A stretch of 64,000 nucleotides of DNA from Platerodrilus igneus (lineage: Eukaryota > Arthropoda > Insecta > Coleoptera > Lycidae): positions 2,418,001 through 2,482,000 of the forward strand of contig JARFIW010001082.1 in the NCBI GenBank assembly GCA_036346225.1. Direction: 5' to 3'. Positions 32,701 through 44,481 of this stretch are shown in pieces. Within the stretch, counting starts at the first letter, position 1. Each line of letters begins with the position of its first letter. A program made the translations under genes and the position numbers. The notes under the pieces are model-generated. The model worked only from the letters and a program-made list of their open reading frames with translations, searched no databases and was not told the origin of the DNA.

Positions 32701-33767
32701 TTTCATACTTTGCATACTTTGATGGGGAGGGCTAAACAGCCATTAATCATTTTCTAAATACAACAATATTTTTTTAGAGTTTTCTGATCACCCTTCTTGG
32801 GGAGGGCTAGAAAATTGGGGGCCGTGTTAAGCCCCCTAAGTCCCACCCCCTAGCTACGTGCTTGATTATTACTTATCTTATTGTTGAATAGTAGAATTTG
32901 GCTGCAGATGTAGTTTTCTATTTATTGCGGAAAAATGTATAATAATGCCATTATCTAACTCATTTCATAATAAAAGAATAAAGTAAATAAAATTTTATTG
33001 GTAATCATTTTTTTAAAAACTTTTCAACCTAAAACAATTACTTCATTTTACTTCTATTTCATCAGATAGTATGTATTTCTAAAGAATTAGGTATCCTTTA
33101 CATACCACAATTTGAAAATCCAACTTTTTTAGGGAAGCATTCAGTATATTATTTGACTTTCAGGTTTCTTAAGTTCTAATAACACCAGGTACCAGTTTTC
33201 AATTGCTTGAGATATTAACCGATGAAGTTTGGTACCGTTTATACTGTGACCTATAAACAATTTATTTAATTTTTAGCATTCAGTAATTCACCAAAAGTGT
33301 TAAATTTTGATCTTTAGCACGACAATCAAATTATAGATCAAACTTCAATTCTCTTCAAAAGTTTCAGTTTCTCAAAGTAAAAAAAGGCTATAAAAATCCG
33401 TCTGCAACAATTTCATAAACATCGAAAATTGCTAAACATTTTGTACCTTTGTTACATATTTCTAGAATTTTTTAAAGAATCAAAAATCAAATGAAATACT
33501 ACGGTATGTTCCACAAGTATCTTGATTGTAACTCAAAATCATTATACTCTTAAATTAAACAAAAGAGTGATAGTTACTTGTTGAACACAACTGAAAAAAA
33601 TATCTTCTTATTTACTGAATGAAAGTCGGGCCGGCCCGGCGGGCCGGGCCGCTAGTTTTTATTTCGGGTCGGGCCTCGGGCCGGGCCGGTCACTTTTCTG
33701 CGTCGGGCCGGGCCGGGCTGATTAAAAGCCCGGCCCGGCCCGACCCGAGTCCTTCCCTACTGTATAT
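29717..33767. mobile_element. Non-autonomous hAT-like transposon, 4,035 bp, with 8-bp TSD
   Basis: Ends are inverted: TAAGGATGGTCTCGGG at 29,725 and the reverse complement of TAGGGAAGGACTCGGG at 33,759. Both are followed inward by 130-185 bp of CGGGCC-rich subterminal repeats (29,730-29,910; 33,628-33,750). The 8-mer CTGTATAT flanks both ends (29,717-29,724; 33,760-33,767) and fits the hAT target pattern nTnTAnAn. The 3.7-kb interior is AT-rich with no frame above ~70 codons and no BED finger or hAT dimerisation motif. Confidence 0.8.
29911..33627. other. AT-rich interior of the hAT-like element
   Basis: No coding signal. One internal patch at about 32,720-32,875 is G/C-rich ('gatggggagggctaaa', 'cttggggagggctagaaaat', 'taagccccctaagtccc') and may be a separate small insertion. 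Confidence 0.5.
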
Positions 33768-34199
33768 TGATTAAAAGAACGAATAAACTGAATTCAACAT
33801 TACCATGCAACATAACACAAGTGCATCGATAAATAAAAGATATTACAATTTGTAATGTGAGTGCGATACAAACCACGATCCGCCATTACCATAACGCACG
33901 TGCGAATCTGAGCATGGTCAAACCGCGACTGGTTCTTAGTGCAAGCAGCCCCTTCCTCCTTGTCCAATGTAGATATGGTTGCTCGTTGCTACCATAAACT
34001 GCCCGCGAGCAACAAATCACTCACTTCCCAGTAACTAATTTAACACTTACAAAAGAACTCAAATAATAAAGTCAAAGATACAACCAATGGCGTATGCAAC
34101 ATTCAAATCTTAAAATAGAACTAAAGATAATAATCCTCGTAATAACCCTTAAAAAAATACTAACATCAAAAAATATCTACTTACACCAAACTAATTACT

Positions 34200-34440
34200 A
34201 AGTATCCTATTCAATAGGAAGAATCGCAATTTTAGACACTGAAGTGACAAACGCGTCATTTTTAGTTTTTAAGTGAACAACTCTAACTTTATTGTCTTTA
34301 CCTGGTATAACCTTAATTAAACGTGCTAGCCCCCACTCTAATAACGGTAAGTTATCATTTTTAATGATTATCATTTAGCGTCTTTAGCGACATCATGTTG
34401 TATTGGCAGAATTTCACTATAACTACAATAATTAGGCGCT
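34200..34440 (-). pseudogene. BEL/Pao integrase C-terminal end (third BEL copy)
   Basis: Minus strand: 'IIIKNDNLPLLEWGLARLIK', 'VIPGKDNKVRVVHLKT' and 'VSKIAILPIE' then stop. This is the chromo-like C-terminal domain of BEL/Pao integrase and its usual LPI ending; compare 'GRIVEVHPGNDGVIRVATVK' of BEL-1. Nothing upstream of it is left. Sequence at 33,768-34,199 is likely its 3' LTR, into which the hAT-like element would then have inserted. Confidence 0.65.
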
Positions 34441-35100
34441 CCTCAAATGCTATCGTAGTTAAAAGTTATGTCTTTGTACATTAGAGTATACTATACTATA
34501 GAGTGTGGCTGGTTCACAATCACTGCTTTTAGAATCGGTCGCTACTTTTGGCTGCTAGTTTCAGTGTCGTAATTTATTATAGTCTTTATAATTTTAGGTA
34601 GCTACCCATGACAAGAAGTCACAGGTCATGTATGTGCTAAAAAACATCAAAAAAGCATCCGTTACGCCGAAACGTATTTATTAATAACCTTACACGTACA
34701 AAATGCATTATTTTTCATATATAATTATTATTTTGTAAATACGCAATGCATCAATTTTTAAATAATATCCATTCGTGTTTTCCTCTGCCTTTTGTAATTG
34801 TGACACATGCAATCAACCCGGTATCGCAATAATATCTTTATAAATACTTATAACTACACAGTATAGAAAAACAATAAACCAATAAACTAGTTACGTTTAG
34901 AAATAAATTATTCCTGGCTGTTTATTGTAATTTAAAACACTTAACACAAACATCTAATTTATTCAGCACTATCGAGTCAATTGAATGAAAACGTTGTATT
35001 ACACAGACGACACTATGGTGCTAGCATTGAAATATCACCCTACCACCCACGCTGACAAGGTATTTTTGTAGTTTAAATTGTATTTTTAAAAATATAGTAT
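34441..35100. other. No gene recognised
   Basis: AT-rich, no recognised feature. Confidence 0.35.
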
Positions 35101-35103
35101 AAC

Positions 35104-35385
35104 TTAAGAGCGCATCACAGTAGCGGCCATTTAAAAATTTTTAAAGATCCAAAAATCTTTCCTATTAGGCATCCAAATTAAAAACGGTTTTAATATAAGT
35201 TACTTATTAAATAATTTTCTATGTGGAAAAGTCATTTAGGTTTCTTTTAACTGAAAAAAAATTTGTTTTGCTGATAATAGAGCGATTTAAACAAAACCAG
35301 TAATTTTCCCAAATGTGTGAATAATTTTTATGAATTTTCATCAAAATTGCACACTAATTCACTTTATTTATCGAATAAATCAAAT
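35104..35385 (+). repeat. Inverted dispersed repeat, left copy
   Basis: About 280 bp matching the reverse complement of 38,490-38,757 at roughly 88% by eye (shared 'catcacagtagcggccat', 'aattaaaaacggttttaata', 'ttttcatcaaaattgcaca'). No coding capacity. Confidence 0.75.
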
Positions 35386-35936
35386 ATTAGTATTTTTTAG
35401 AAAAATGCATCTGCAATATGCTGGCGTGAAAAATTCAGAACTTCCATGTCACCCACTATTGTTAAAAAGAAATGGTTTGAATATATGCTATACAATACAA
35501 AACACAACAAACATACAGGAAACGCTATACTATTGAGATCAAACTATCATTATGAGAGTTTTCGACTATAATCGTATTTGCTCGCCAATCTATTTATAAC
35601 TTTCAATATGGATTTATTTAGCGCCTCAGCAATTATTGAAATGAGTCGCTCTTCATAACCTTGAATTTATATAAATTTATGTTGGGCTTCTTATTTAGGA
35701 AATAAGTAATTGGTATTCCCCCAGTTTTGAGGTAAATAATAATGAAAGACTGCATTGCAGTAGTGTTCTATATTTTTTTTTTAAATTTTGAAATAATAAA
35801 CTATATAGTTGATGAAAAACTGGCTTGTAATATGGTAAAAGAATGGGTGTAGTGAAAGACTTGTAAAAAAGAATAAACACAGAATTGTTTAATTTTTATG
35901 CCGAAATTCAATTAATGTTTTGGGATAAAATTTTAA

Positions 35937-36187
35937 ACGACCGTCTCACGCCAGTAATGCCGTGGCTGCAATGATAGGTTAGGTTACTGTTAGAAATAGA
36001 TATTATTATTAAAAAACACAAATCACTTAACACGCATATCAGAACAGTTGTTCTAAAACTATTGCATACTGTTCTGATATGCGTGTTAAGTGATTTGTGT
36101 TTTGTGTTTTTTTAATAATAATGTCTATTTCTAACAGTAACCTGACCTGTTATTGCAGCCACGGCATTACTAGCGAGAGACGGTCGT
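35937..36187. mobile_element. 251-bp near-perfect palindromic (foldback) MITE
   Basis: Arms of about 115 bp are inverted copies: 'acgaccgtctc' at 35,937 and 'gagacggtcgt' ending at 36,187. Both arms contain 'taatgccgtggctgca' and 'cgcatatcagaacagt'. A loop of about 19 bp lies near 36,046. Flanks share an A/T-only 'tttaa' that could be a target duplication. No internal coding sequence. Confidence 0.8.
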
Positions 36188-36730
36188 ATTTAAAAAGCCA
36201 CCAGTAATATTTCGCTCATATTTAGACTTGTGCAGTAATAAGGAATAATGTGATAAAAATTCTTAGGGTTAATTAGAATTTACAAACCATGTTTAGTTAA
36301 GTTTTTTAACCTGAAACTTCTCTAATACACTTAAAAGGTACTTTTGTTCATTATGGTACAAATTCACCATTCACAAACTCCCATACGCAATTGTGATGGA
36401 ACAAATATGACAAGCTGCGTGCAAAACGTAAATAAATAAAAGCAAAACAAACTTTGGACTACTTAAAAATGCAAGACATGTATTTTTAATCTACTAGAGG
36501 AATGTTTACTGTGTCCGATTCAGTACACTTTGTTTATTATTTTGTCGTTAGAAAATGATAACGGAAACGAAGGTGTGATAAGAAAAGAAACCAAACCATT
36601 ATTTGTAGCTTTTCACAAACTGTAATCAAAACCCACTAGACACTTTACCTAATCATTTTTTATTAGAGATACGTTTAAACCATTATTCTGTTTTTTCCAT
36701 TTATTGGCCAATTAGTTAATGTAACAGCTT
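36188..36730. other. No gene recognised
   Basis: AT-rich spacer between the foldback and the LINE. Confidence 0.35.
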
Positions 36731-36732
36731 CG

Positions 36733-38485
36733 TCAATTGCATATTAGAAATTGTAAAATAAATGTGCGATGCAAATATAGGAATGTTAAATCTTGTAATT
36801 TCTTGTTCCTTAATAATTTCTCTACGTTTTCTATAATGACGTTTCCTTGTGCGTCCCTTATGTTTTTGCTATACGGTTTTATATCCCTAAAATTCATTCT
36901 AATTAATTTGTGTGCTTCGTCTGTCTTTCCTATTTCCATCTTCGTTTGTACCTCTTTGCACTTTTCATCAATCCATTGTTCTTTAGCTTTCCTGCATTTT
37001 CGAAGAATTTTCCATTTTATAGCTTTGTATCTCTGTTTTCCTGTTTCGTTTGATTTATTTTTGTATTTTCGTCTTTCCTCTATTAAATTCAGGATATCCT
37101 TTGTTATCCATGGTTTCTTATTTTCTTTTTGTGTATACCCCAGAATATCTCTGGCCGCCATGTCCAGGCTGGATTTAATGTTATTCCATTCTGTTTCTAT
37201 TTCCTTACTATCATATATTTTCCCGATATCTTTGAGCAATTCATTTGATTTTTTTTTTCGAATCTTTTTTGAATATCTTTATATGTTAGTTTCTCCAAGT
37301 CCAAGTGCCTTTTTCCGTTTTTTTTCACATTCTTAAATTTAAGTGCGGCCTTCATAAATACGATGTTGTGGTCAGTATCTATATCTGCTTCTGGGCAGCT
37401 TCTACAGTCTTTTACGTGATTCCTAAACCGTTGTCTAACAAGAATGTAATCTATTTGATATCTTCCTATATCTGCTGGCATCTTCCACGTATATCGTCTT
37501 CTAGCATGATGTTGAAATAATGTGTTTGTGATGATTAAATTGTTCTTGTCGCAACATTCTACCAGCCTATTTCCCCTGTCGTTTCTCGTGCCTAAACCAA
37601 ATAAACCCACTACCGCTCCTTCCCTACCCTCACCTACCATGGCATTAAAATCCCCCGTAATTATTAAATTTATGTCCTTTTACGTATCTTAATATGTCTT
37701 TGATATTTTTATAGATGGCTTCTACCTCTTCGTCACTGTAGCTAGAGGTGGGCATGTATACTTGTATTATTACTGTGTTTACCGGTTTAGATTCTAAACT
37801 AACCATGAGTACTCTTTCGTTCTTTTGTAAGTAATTTTCTACACAGTATCCTATCTTTTTCCTCATAACTATCTCCACACCCAAATTTCCTTCCTCTGAT
37901 CCTGTATGAATTACCCTGAAGTCTCCACTCCAAAAATCCCCCGCCTCTGGCCACCGAACTTCGCTGATCCCTACTATGTCTAGTGATAACCTATTCATTT
38001 TGATTTTTAGGTTCTCTAGCTTATCCACTTGCTTCATACTTCTAACATTCCACGCTCCGACTCGCAGAATGTTCCCGACTCTTATTTTTCACATTCCAAT
38101 CGCATCCTCAGAAGTAGTCCCCTCCCGGAGATCCGAATGGGGGACTATTTTAACTCTGGAATCTTTTACCCCAGAGAATGCCATCATGTTTGTTACAATT
38201 TAAGTACGCTGTGTACTTGGGAGATAATGTGGTGGTTTCCCGTTGCCTTCCACATCGCGGTAGTGTGTCTTAGACTACCATATCGACCCCTATGGTCTCT
38301 GCCAATCTAAGTACCGAAAGAGCCGCTGCCCTCTTTCGGGGACCTGCCTAAGTCTGGTTCCTCACTAACGACCCTACTACTTTGGTTGGACCTGTAGTTT
38401 GGCTCTTTAGCTCATTAGAACACGCAAGCCATTTCACCTGTTCTAGTAATTTAGAACTTTGGCAAGGTGCAGGTCCATTCGAAAT
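36733..38485 (-). pseudogene. RTE-like LINE, 5' half: 5'UTR and AP-endonuclease domain
   Basis: Minus strand. The 5'UTR (38,485-38,080) includes 'ggaaggcaacgggaaaccac', usual for this group. Coding starts around 'RVGAWNVRSMKQVDKL' (~38,075), then 'DIVGISEVRWPEAGDFW' (catalytic Glu), 'VIIQVYMPTSSYSDEEVE', 'IITGDFNAMVGEGREG' (across a frameshift near 37,645), 'RYQIDYILVRQRFRNHV' and 'DIDTDHNIVF' (Asp-His end of the nuclease). The linker toward RT ('KPWITKDILNLIEERRKYKN') reaches 36,740, where the copy ends without RT. The endonuclease nicks target DNA to prime reverse transcription. Confidence 0.8.
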
Positions 38486-38489
38486 GGGA

Positions 38490-38757
38490 TTTATTCGATA
38501 AATAAAGTGAATTGTAGTGTGCAATTTTGATGAAAATTCATAAAAATTATTTACACATTTGGTTTTGTTTAAATCGCTCCATTATCAGCAAAAAAAAATG
38601 TTTAAGTTAAAAACCTAAATGACTTTCCCCACATAGACAATTATTTAATAACGAACTTGTATTAAAACCGTTTTTAATTTGGGTGCCTAATAGGAAAGAA
38701 ATTTGGACCTTTAGAAATTTCAAGATGGCCGCTACTGTGATGAGCTCTTAAGGCTAG
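38490..38757 (-). repeat. Inverted dispersed repeat, right copy
   Basis: Reverse-complement partner of 35,104-35,385; directly abuts the 5' end of the LINE. Confidence 0.75.
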
Positions 38758-41007
38758 ACAAATGGTTTAAAAGCCACATAATACTTAAATTGTTATAAAA
38801 AACGTAACAAACTTTATGCAGTAAGTGTCAAAGCTAAAAATCTTTGGCGGAAAAATGCTGTATACGCGACACTTACAAAAAAATAATTGCCATAAACGAC
38901 ATTTCTTAAATATTGACGATACCTAAAATGCTTTATGCGCCAAAATTGAAAACAGAGATATTTTACTGTCGTATACAGCAACATTATATTACATTTGGAT
39001 AAAATAAGCGCCGTTTTAAAATGGTGTACAGTTTTAATGCTTAGGACTACATTAATGTTATATAGACCATCTGGTGCAGAAAAATAAGCTAGAAGAATGA
39101 AGTAAAAACCGTATAATGTGTATTTTTGCGTTTACACAGCAAGATTGTTTTCCAGCGTCGATTTATAATTTCGGTAGAATCGTAGTATGAAAATTGTAAC
39201 TTCATTTTGTCAACTTGATCCCTATTTTGCCAACTAGGTTTTTAAGGAGTGGGGGGGGGGGTGGTCACTCCCCCATTCCCTCTTAAGTTGTGGTTTTAAA
39301 TGTAAAAACATTTTAAATTTAACAAAGATATTAATAAAAACAGCAAATGATAGTCTCCTTTTACCATCTTCTTTGTTTGTCATGTATTGATATTTCCCAG
39401 TCGCAAATTATAATACTGAAATGTCTACCATGTCTACCATTGAAACTTGAAAGACACTACTTACAAAAACACATTAATGTGAGAGCGGTATTTGTCCCAT
39501 TGTATAATAATGTAAAGGTATATAATATTACACCATATTATGTAACAGATTTGTTAGTTGTAAAATATATGATTAAGGAACAAACAGCCTGTGCGTTACG
39601 GAATATAATAGACTAATCTCAACCATTCTTTATCTGATAAACCTGAATCTACCTTGTTATCCTTTTTTTTAGAACATGCTGGCCCTTATGTAAAGTCTAT
39701 GATTAGCTAATAAAGTACCTGATATAACCGACTTAATCAGTTTGATATAATTGATATATGAACAAAAATTATGTTTGCCGCAGTATATTGTGTACGTATT
39801 AAACGACGCATGGAAATATTTTTATCACTAGAATTTAGTGCTTCACAATGTCAAAAGAAATCAATATAACACCTCTCCAAGCGCGTTATCTAGAAGGTTA
39901 GTACAAATATTTCTGAACTCAAGATTAAATATAACAACAATTTATTTAAAATAGATATATAACATAGAAATTGAATTTTGTATATAAACTGTTAAATAGT
40001 AGCCAAGTATTTGACAGAATTAATTGAACAGATAATGCATGTTTATTATAACATATTTATGGCTTTAATATCGTTGCTAAATACTTATTAATCTTCCAGA
40101 GAAAACATAATCACTCTTTTAATTTATTGCAAACTGTTTAAGTAAATTACTAAAATGAAATAAAATTATGAATTAAAAAAAGTGCATCATCTATATTGTT
40201 ATTAGGGGGCATCATATTTATATAAAGCAATTCATAAAAGTAAGTTCACATTCTTCATTTAATAATTATTACTCGACTGTAATGTCTGTTTCACATTCCA
40301 ATTAAGACAGCTAAAATTACAAAGTAGGTAGGTCTGATTGCACCAACAAGATTTCAGAGTACGAAAGACTTTTAGTTACTACTTACTTCGTTCCTCATAA
40401 ACTTTTAAATAGATCTACTACACCCTGAGCAGGTGTCTGATTTTAATTTGTGAACTTTAACCAATAAATCAATTAAAATGGATAAACCTAACAATAAAGG
40501 CGAAATATTTTAAGAAACTGTAGTTGTTGCAAATGATTTAAAATTTAAACCCAATTTTGAATTTTCTAGTTATTGTCTATTTTAGAATATTGTCTTTGTA
40601 ACAATTGTATAGCCAACAACAGCAGTTGTTCTAGCATTTACGCATATTTTCCCCATCCCACACTTGCAATTATACCGGAAATTTTCTTCCCAGTAAAATC
40701 TCTACTTTTGAATTTAAGATTTTTTCTCCATATAAAGCCAAAGTGCAAGACAGGAGTGCTTGAACAATTTTTTTTGTAAAATTTAAATTGCGATCATCTC
40801 TTTACTTAAAAAAAAAAAGAGTGCTGTGACCACTTCTCGAAAAAATTTTCGATCATGTAACGTATATTTCCCAAATGCCAAAGTTTTCATTTCAACTCCT
40901 TGGACCTCAAGTATTGGGTTAAAAAGTCTATATTTGAAACTCGGATTTCTTGTATTCTGAATTGAGGTATTTAAGCTTGATATCGAAAAAGGATACACTT
41001 TTTAAAC
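38758..41007. other. AT-rich spacer, no confident gene
   Basis: No domain-bearing frame. A G-run lies at ~39,251-39,261. A short potential first exon is at 39,848-39,891 (ATG TCA AAA GAA ... ending at a GTTAGT donor), with no recognisable continuation. Confidence 0.4.
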
Positions 41008-41011
41008 ATAT

Positions 41012-41198
41012 TGTAAGATATGGTGTACGCGGGGCCGACCTGCATGAGTCGACCAACGGATGGGGGAAGGGTTGGCGTTGGACGTCAGGGAGACATTTTT
41101 GTAGGTGCTGACAGATGATTGATATCTTATGAGTGAATAAAAGAAAAGTTTTTCGATCAAGCGTATTCCTTGTGTTTTATTCTGACTGAGAGTTAACG
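41012..41198 (+). repeat. Gypsy (outer) 5' LTR
   Basis: 187 bp, with 'gagtgaataaaagaa' as a likely poly(A)-signal region (AATAAA). Sequence directly after, 'tatcaaaagtgggattag', is the candidate primer-binding site. Confidence 0.85.
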
Positions 41199-41283
41199 TA
41201 TCAAAAGTGGGATTAGATTGGAATAATATAGATAGCGATCTATTCACAAGCTCTGCGTAAAAGTGAAAATTTTTTATGAATAA

Positions 41284-42284
41284 TGGATGCGACAAATGAA
41301 ACCATCAAAATGGAAGGTGGTGTCAGGACGTTTCCTGAACCATCAACCGTCCGTAAATGATTTTAAAACAATTATTAAACAACAAATGGCTGTGCTGATG
41401 CAAATGGTGAAAACGATGGAGCAAAATCGTTCACACACAGAGCAGCTGTTTTGTAATGCCTTACAACAGAATCGGCAAATTCCGTCGAAAACAACGGATT
41501 TAAATTATCAGGTGATGCCGGATTTAAATAAGTCTATTTCAAGTTTTTGGGGTGAAATCGGCAGCGTAGCTATGGAATGTCTTAATCGTGTTAATAGTTG
41601 TGCATTTTTACATCGATGGCCTAAGGCTTTCAAGCTGGAAACGGCACGAATACATTTGAAAGGTCCGGCCAAAGATTGGTACGAAGTTCGTAGAATCAAG
41701 CTGACATCTTGGAATGCATTTGAAGCAGAATTTCGAGCGACATTTGACCTTGCTGCGAGCACAACTAGTTTGTGGAAAAAGATGGTGCAACAAATACAAA
41801 CAGATCGCAAAAATGTGGAAAGTTATTTTCACGCAAAATATAAATTGTGTAGTGCACTTAAATTACTTTTCACTGAAATAAAAGGGCAGATTGTGGTGGG
41901 GTTATATAATAAAGCACTTATTCCCGGGTTAATAACAAAACTACATCATAGCGAAAATGAACTTTTACACGATATAGTCACTTTATGTCGCACGACGGTC
42001 TTGCGACAGGAGAATCGTAACCGTACTAGTAACAAATATGAAGGATTCGGACAATATGAGCAGACAAATAGTGGGCTAAGAAATAAAGTGTAAGGAAATA
42101 GTAATGTACGATGTTATAATTGTGCTGAAAAAGGGCATGTGTCTGCAAAGTGTACTAAAGTGAGTGAATTGAATGCTTGCTTTCGATAAACAAAGTGGAC
42201 ATTTTTCGAAAGATTGTCCAGGGCGCGACAATGATACTAAACCGCAAGATGGTAAGGAAGGTGTTAAAAAGAATTGGACATCTG
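41284..42284 (+). pseudogene. Gypsy (outer) gag with zinc knuckle
   Basis: The long open piece (41,287-42,093) carries the retrotransposon gag core: 'FLHRWPKAFKLETARIHLKG', 'PAKDWYEVRRIKLTSWNAFE', 'FHAKYKLCSALKLLF', 'GLYNKALIPGLITKLHH'. The likely original start is the ATG at 41,284 in the next frame ('MDATNETIKMEGG'), joined by a frameshift. After a stop at 42,093 a CCHC knuckle 'CYNCAEKGHVSAKC' (~42,112) and a half knuckle 'QSGHFSKDCPGRD' remain. Coding ends at 42,284, where the LINE tail begins. Confidence 0.8.
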
Positions 42285-42719
42285 TTATTATTATTATTAT
42301 TATTATTGTCTTTATTGAACATTTTCTGAAAATTAATATACATTTGTACACATACAATTATTTACAATTTTCACAGAAAAGAACAATCCCAAGGAGAAGT
42401 TCAGCTTGCTCTATAAACAGAGCTCGCTGCTCTACCACATCCTTGCTAATATAAAATTAAAATTGAGACGTGTGTGTATAAATTAAGTAAATTCCTACAA
42501 TATCAAAACAAAAGTAACATAAAAGCTTTTAAACTAATTTTATTGGCCAGTATTGTTTTTTAATAATAACCTCTTGTATTTGGTTTTAAATTGATTTAAT
42601 GAAAGTGCTTTAATTTGATCAGGAACACTGTTGTACACCTTGGTAATTCTGTAGGAAAACACTTTTGTAAAATTCTTTGCGATGCACTGGTGGTGTGAGG
42701 GTGCCTTTAAACCTTACGT

Positions 42720-43965
42720 TTATAGTGTGCACATCAGATCTAAATACAATTTTATTATAAAGGTAGGGTGGCTTTTGGGAGTAGATAATATTATGATAAA
42801 ACATACAGATCTTAACAGTCGTCTGGAACTCATATTTAACCACTTCAGTTCTAGTAGTTTGTGAGAAACATGTTGGTACTTGCGAATACCAAATATAAGT
42901 CTCATACAGGAGTTTTGCATTTTCTGTATTTTTCTCTTATTATTGAAATCAAGAAATGAATCATAGACAACACTACAATAATTGAAATGTGATAACACTA
43001 GAGCCTCACAAACATACTTTTTTACCTTTATGGATAAGTATTGCCGATTACTATATACATCTTTTAATGCAACGTAAGCTTTCTGCAAACATTTATTAAC
43101 ATGATAACTAAATTTCAAATCGGTATCTATGATTACACCCAAACTATTGACGGAGTCTACGGGAATTAACTCATTATTATTAATAACAGTGTGTAAATTC
43201 AATCCTAAGAATAGTGCTTTCAAATGTTTTGGCCCAAAAAGCATTAATTGTGATTTAGATGGATTAATTTCTAAGCAGTGTTGAAGTGAAAATTGAAACA
43301 ATCTATTTAAATCTGCATTTAACTGTGAACAGGCTACGTGCGCAATCTCTAATGGGAACGAAATGTAAAGTTGCGTATCGTCAGCGTAGTAATGATAAGA
43401 ACAATATTTTAATACAGTATTAAAACGAGACGTATAAACAGCATACAGTAAAGGACCTAATATTGACCCTTGGGGTACACCAGAACTTAAATCTATGGCA
43501 TCAGATATGTCATTACCTATCTTAACTCTTTGGGTTCGGCGCTTAAGATAATCAATAAAGAACTTTAAGGCTGTTTCATCCAAACCAATAAATTTAAGAA
43601 ATGCTATAAGCATGTCGTGGTTCAAGGTATCGAATGCCTTTGAATAGTCGATGTATACTACTATAGTTAACATGTCAGCATCTGTAGCTTTGACTATATC
43701 ATCTACAAGAGTAATTAACGCTGTTTCAGTACTGTGACCCTTTCTAAACCCAGATTGTTTCATAGGAAGAATATAATTTTTCTAAATGTACTCCCTTAAT
43801 TGTTTCTCGACTATTCGTTCTAATAGCTTAGAACACACACATAATATGCTGATAGGCCGTAAATTGTTAAAGCTAGATGGATTTTGAATTTTCGGTATTG
43901 GTTGTACCAGAGCTTGTTTCCACAGTTCCGGAAAGACACCATCCAGTAGACAAGAGTTGATAATA
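42720..43965 (-). pseudogene. LINE ORF2, reverse transcriptase (3' part of split gene)
   Basis: Minus strand. 'PISILCVCSKLLERIVEKQL' upstream of a stop near 43,780, then 'MKQSGFRKGHSTETALITL', 'VVYIDYSKAFDTLNHDML' (block A Asp), 'DLSSGVPQGSILGPLLYAVY' and catalytic 'YHYYADDTQLYISF'. The C-terminal thumb and 'FLDFNNKRKIQKMQNSCMR' region extends to 42,720. RT primes at nicked target DNA. The 5' part of the same gene resumes at 50,324 beyond the BEL insertion. Confidence 0.85.
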
Positions 43966-43970
43966 TTAAG

Positions 43971-44302
43971 TGTTAGGTATTAAGAGCGGACTGTAAGGGT
44001 TGGTATACTTGCTAATTGCGGGTAAAATAGGTAAAAGAAATATGAAAGGAACTTATATAATCTGTGGTACTCACCGGCACATTAATGTGGATAACTATAA
44101 TGAAGACAGTGAAGACAGTGCAGTTCAGGATCAGCACGGAATCCTGGTCTTCCACACTTACACGAACACGTTTCAATAGACAATGATTGTTATTATACTA
44201 CACTACACTTGCACACGCGCAAAAGTATTTGAACCACATTTTATAAGGAAGGGAAATGGTTAAACTAATAGGAAATTTTCATTCTTATTGCAATCGTAAA
44301 CA
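43971..44302 (-). repeat. BEL-2 3' LTR
   Basis: 332 bp, 97-98% identical by eye to 49,987-50,318. On the minus strand it is preceded by the polypurine tract GGTGGGGGGAA at about 44,313-44,303. Confidence 0.9.
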
Positions 44303-44313
44303 TTCCCCCCACC
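44303..44313 (-). other. BEL-2 polypurine tract
   Basis: Minus-strand GGTGGGGGGAA immediately before the LTR TG: the plus-strand DNA primer site expected at this place. Confidence 0.75.
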
Positions 44314-44481
44314 GAAATCAAAGGATTTCTAATAAAATAAAGAAAAGTTTTCTATTAACTATAATTAATACTGTGCATATATCGCATGTTTCACAAATTA
44401 AAAAAAAATTAGAAAATTCACACCTTAGGAAACGAAGAAACTTAATCAAATAATAATAATGTTAGCATGTGATACTTGCAC

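Noticed and set aside
37305..38310. Plus-strand open frames over the LINE endonuclease
   Set aside because: Antisense shadows of the minus-strand endonuclease with Glu, Asp and His motifs.
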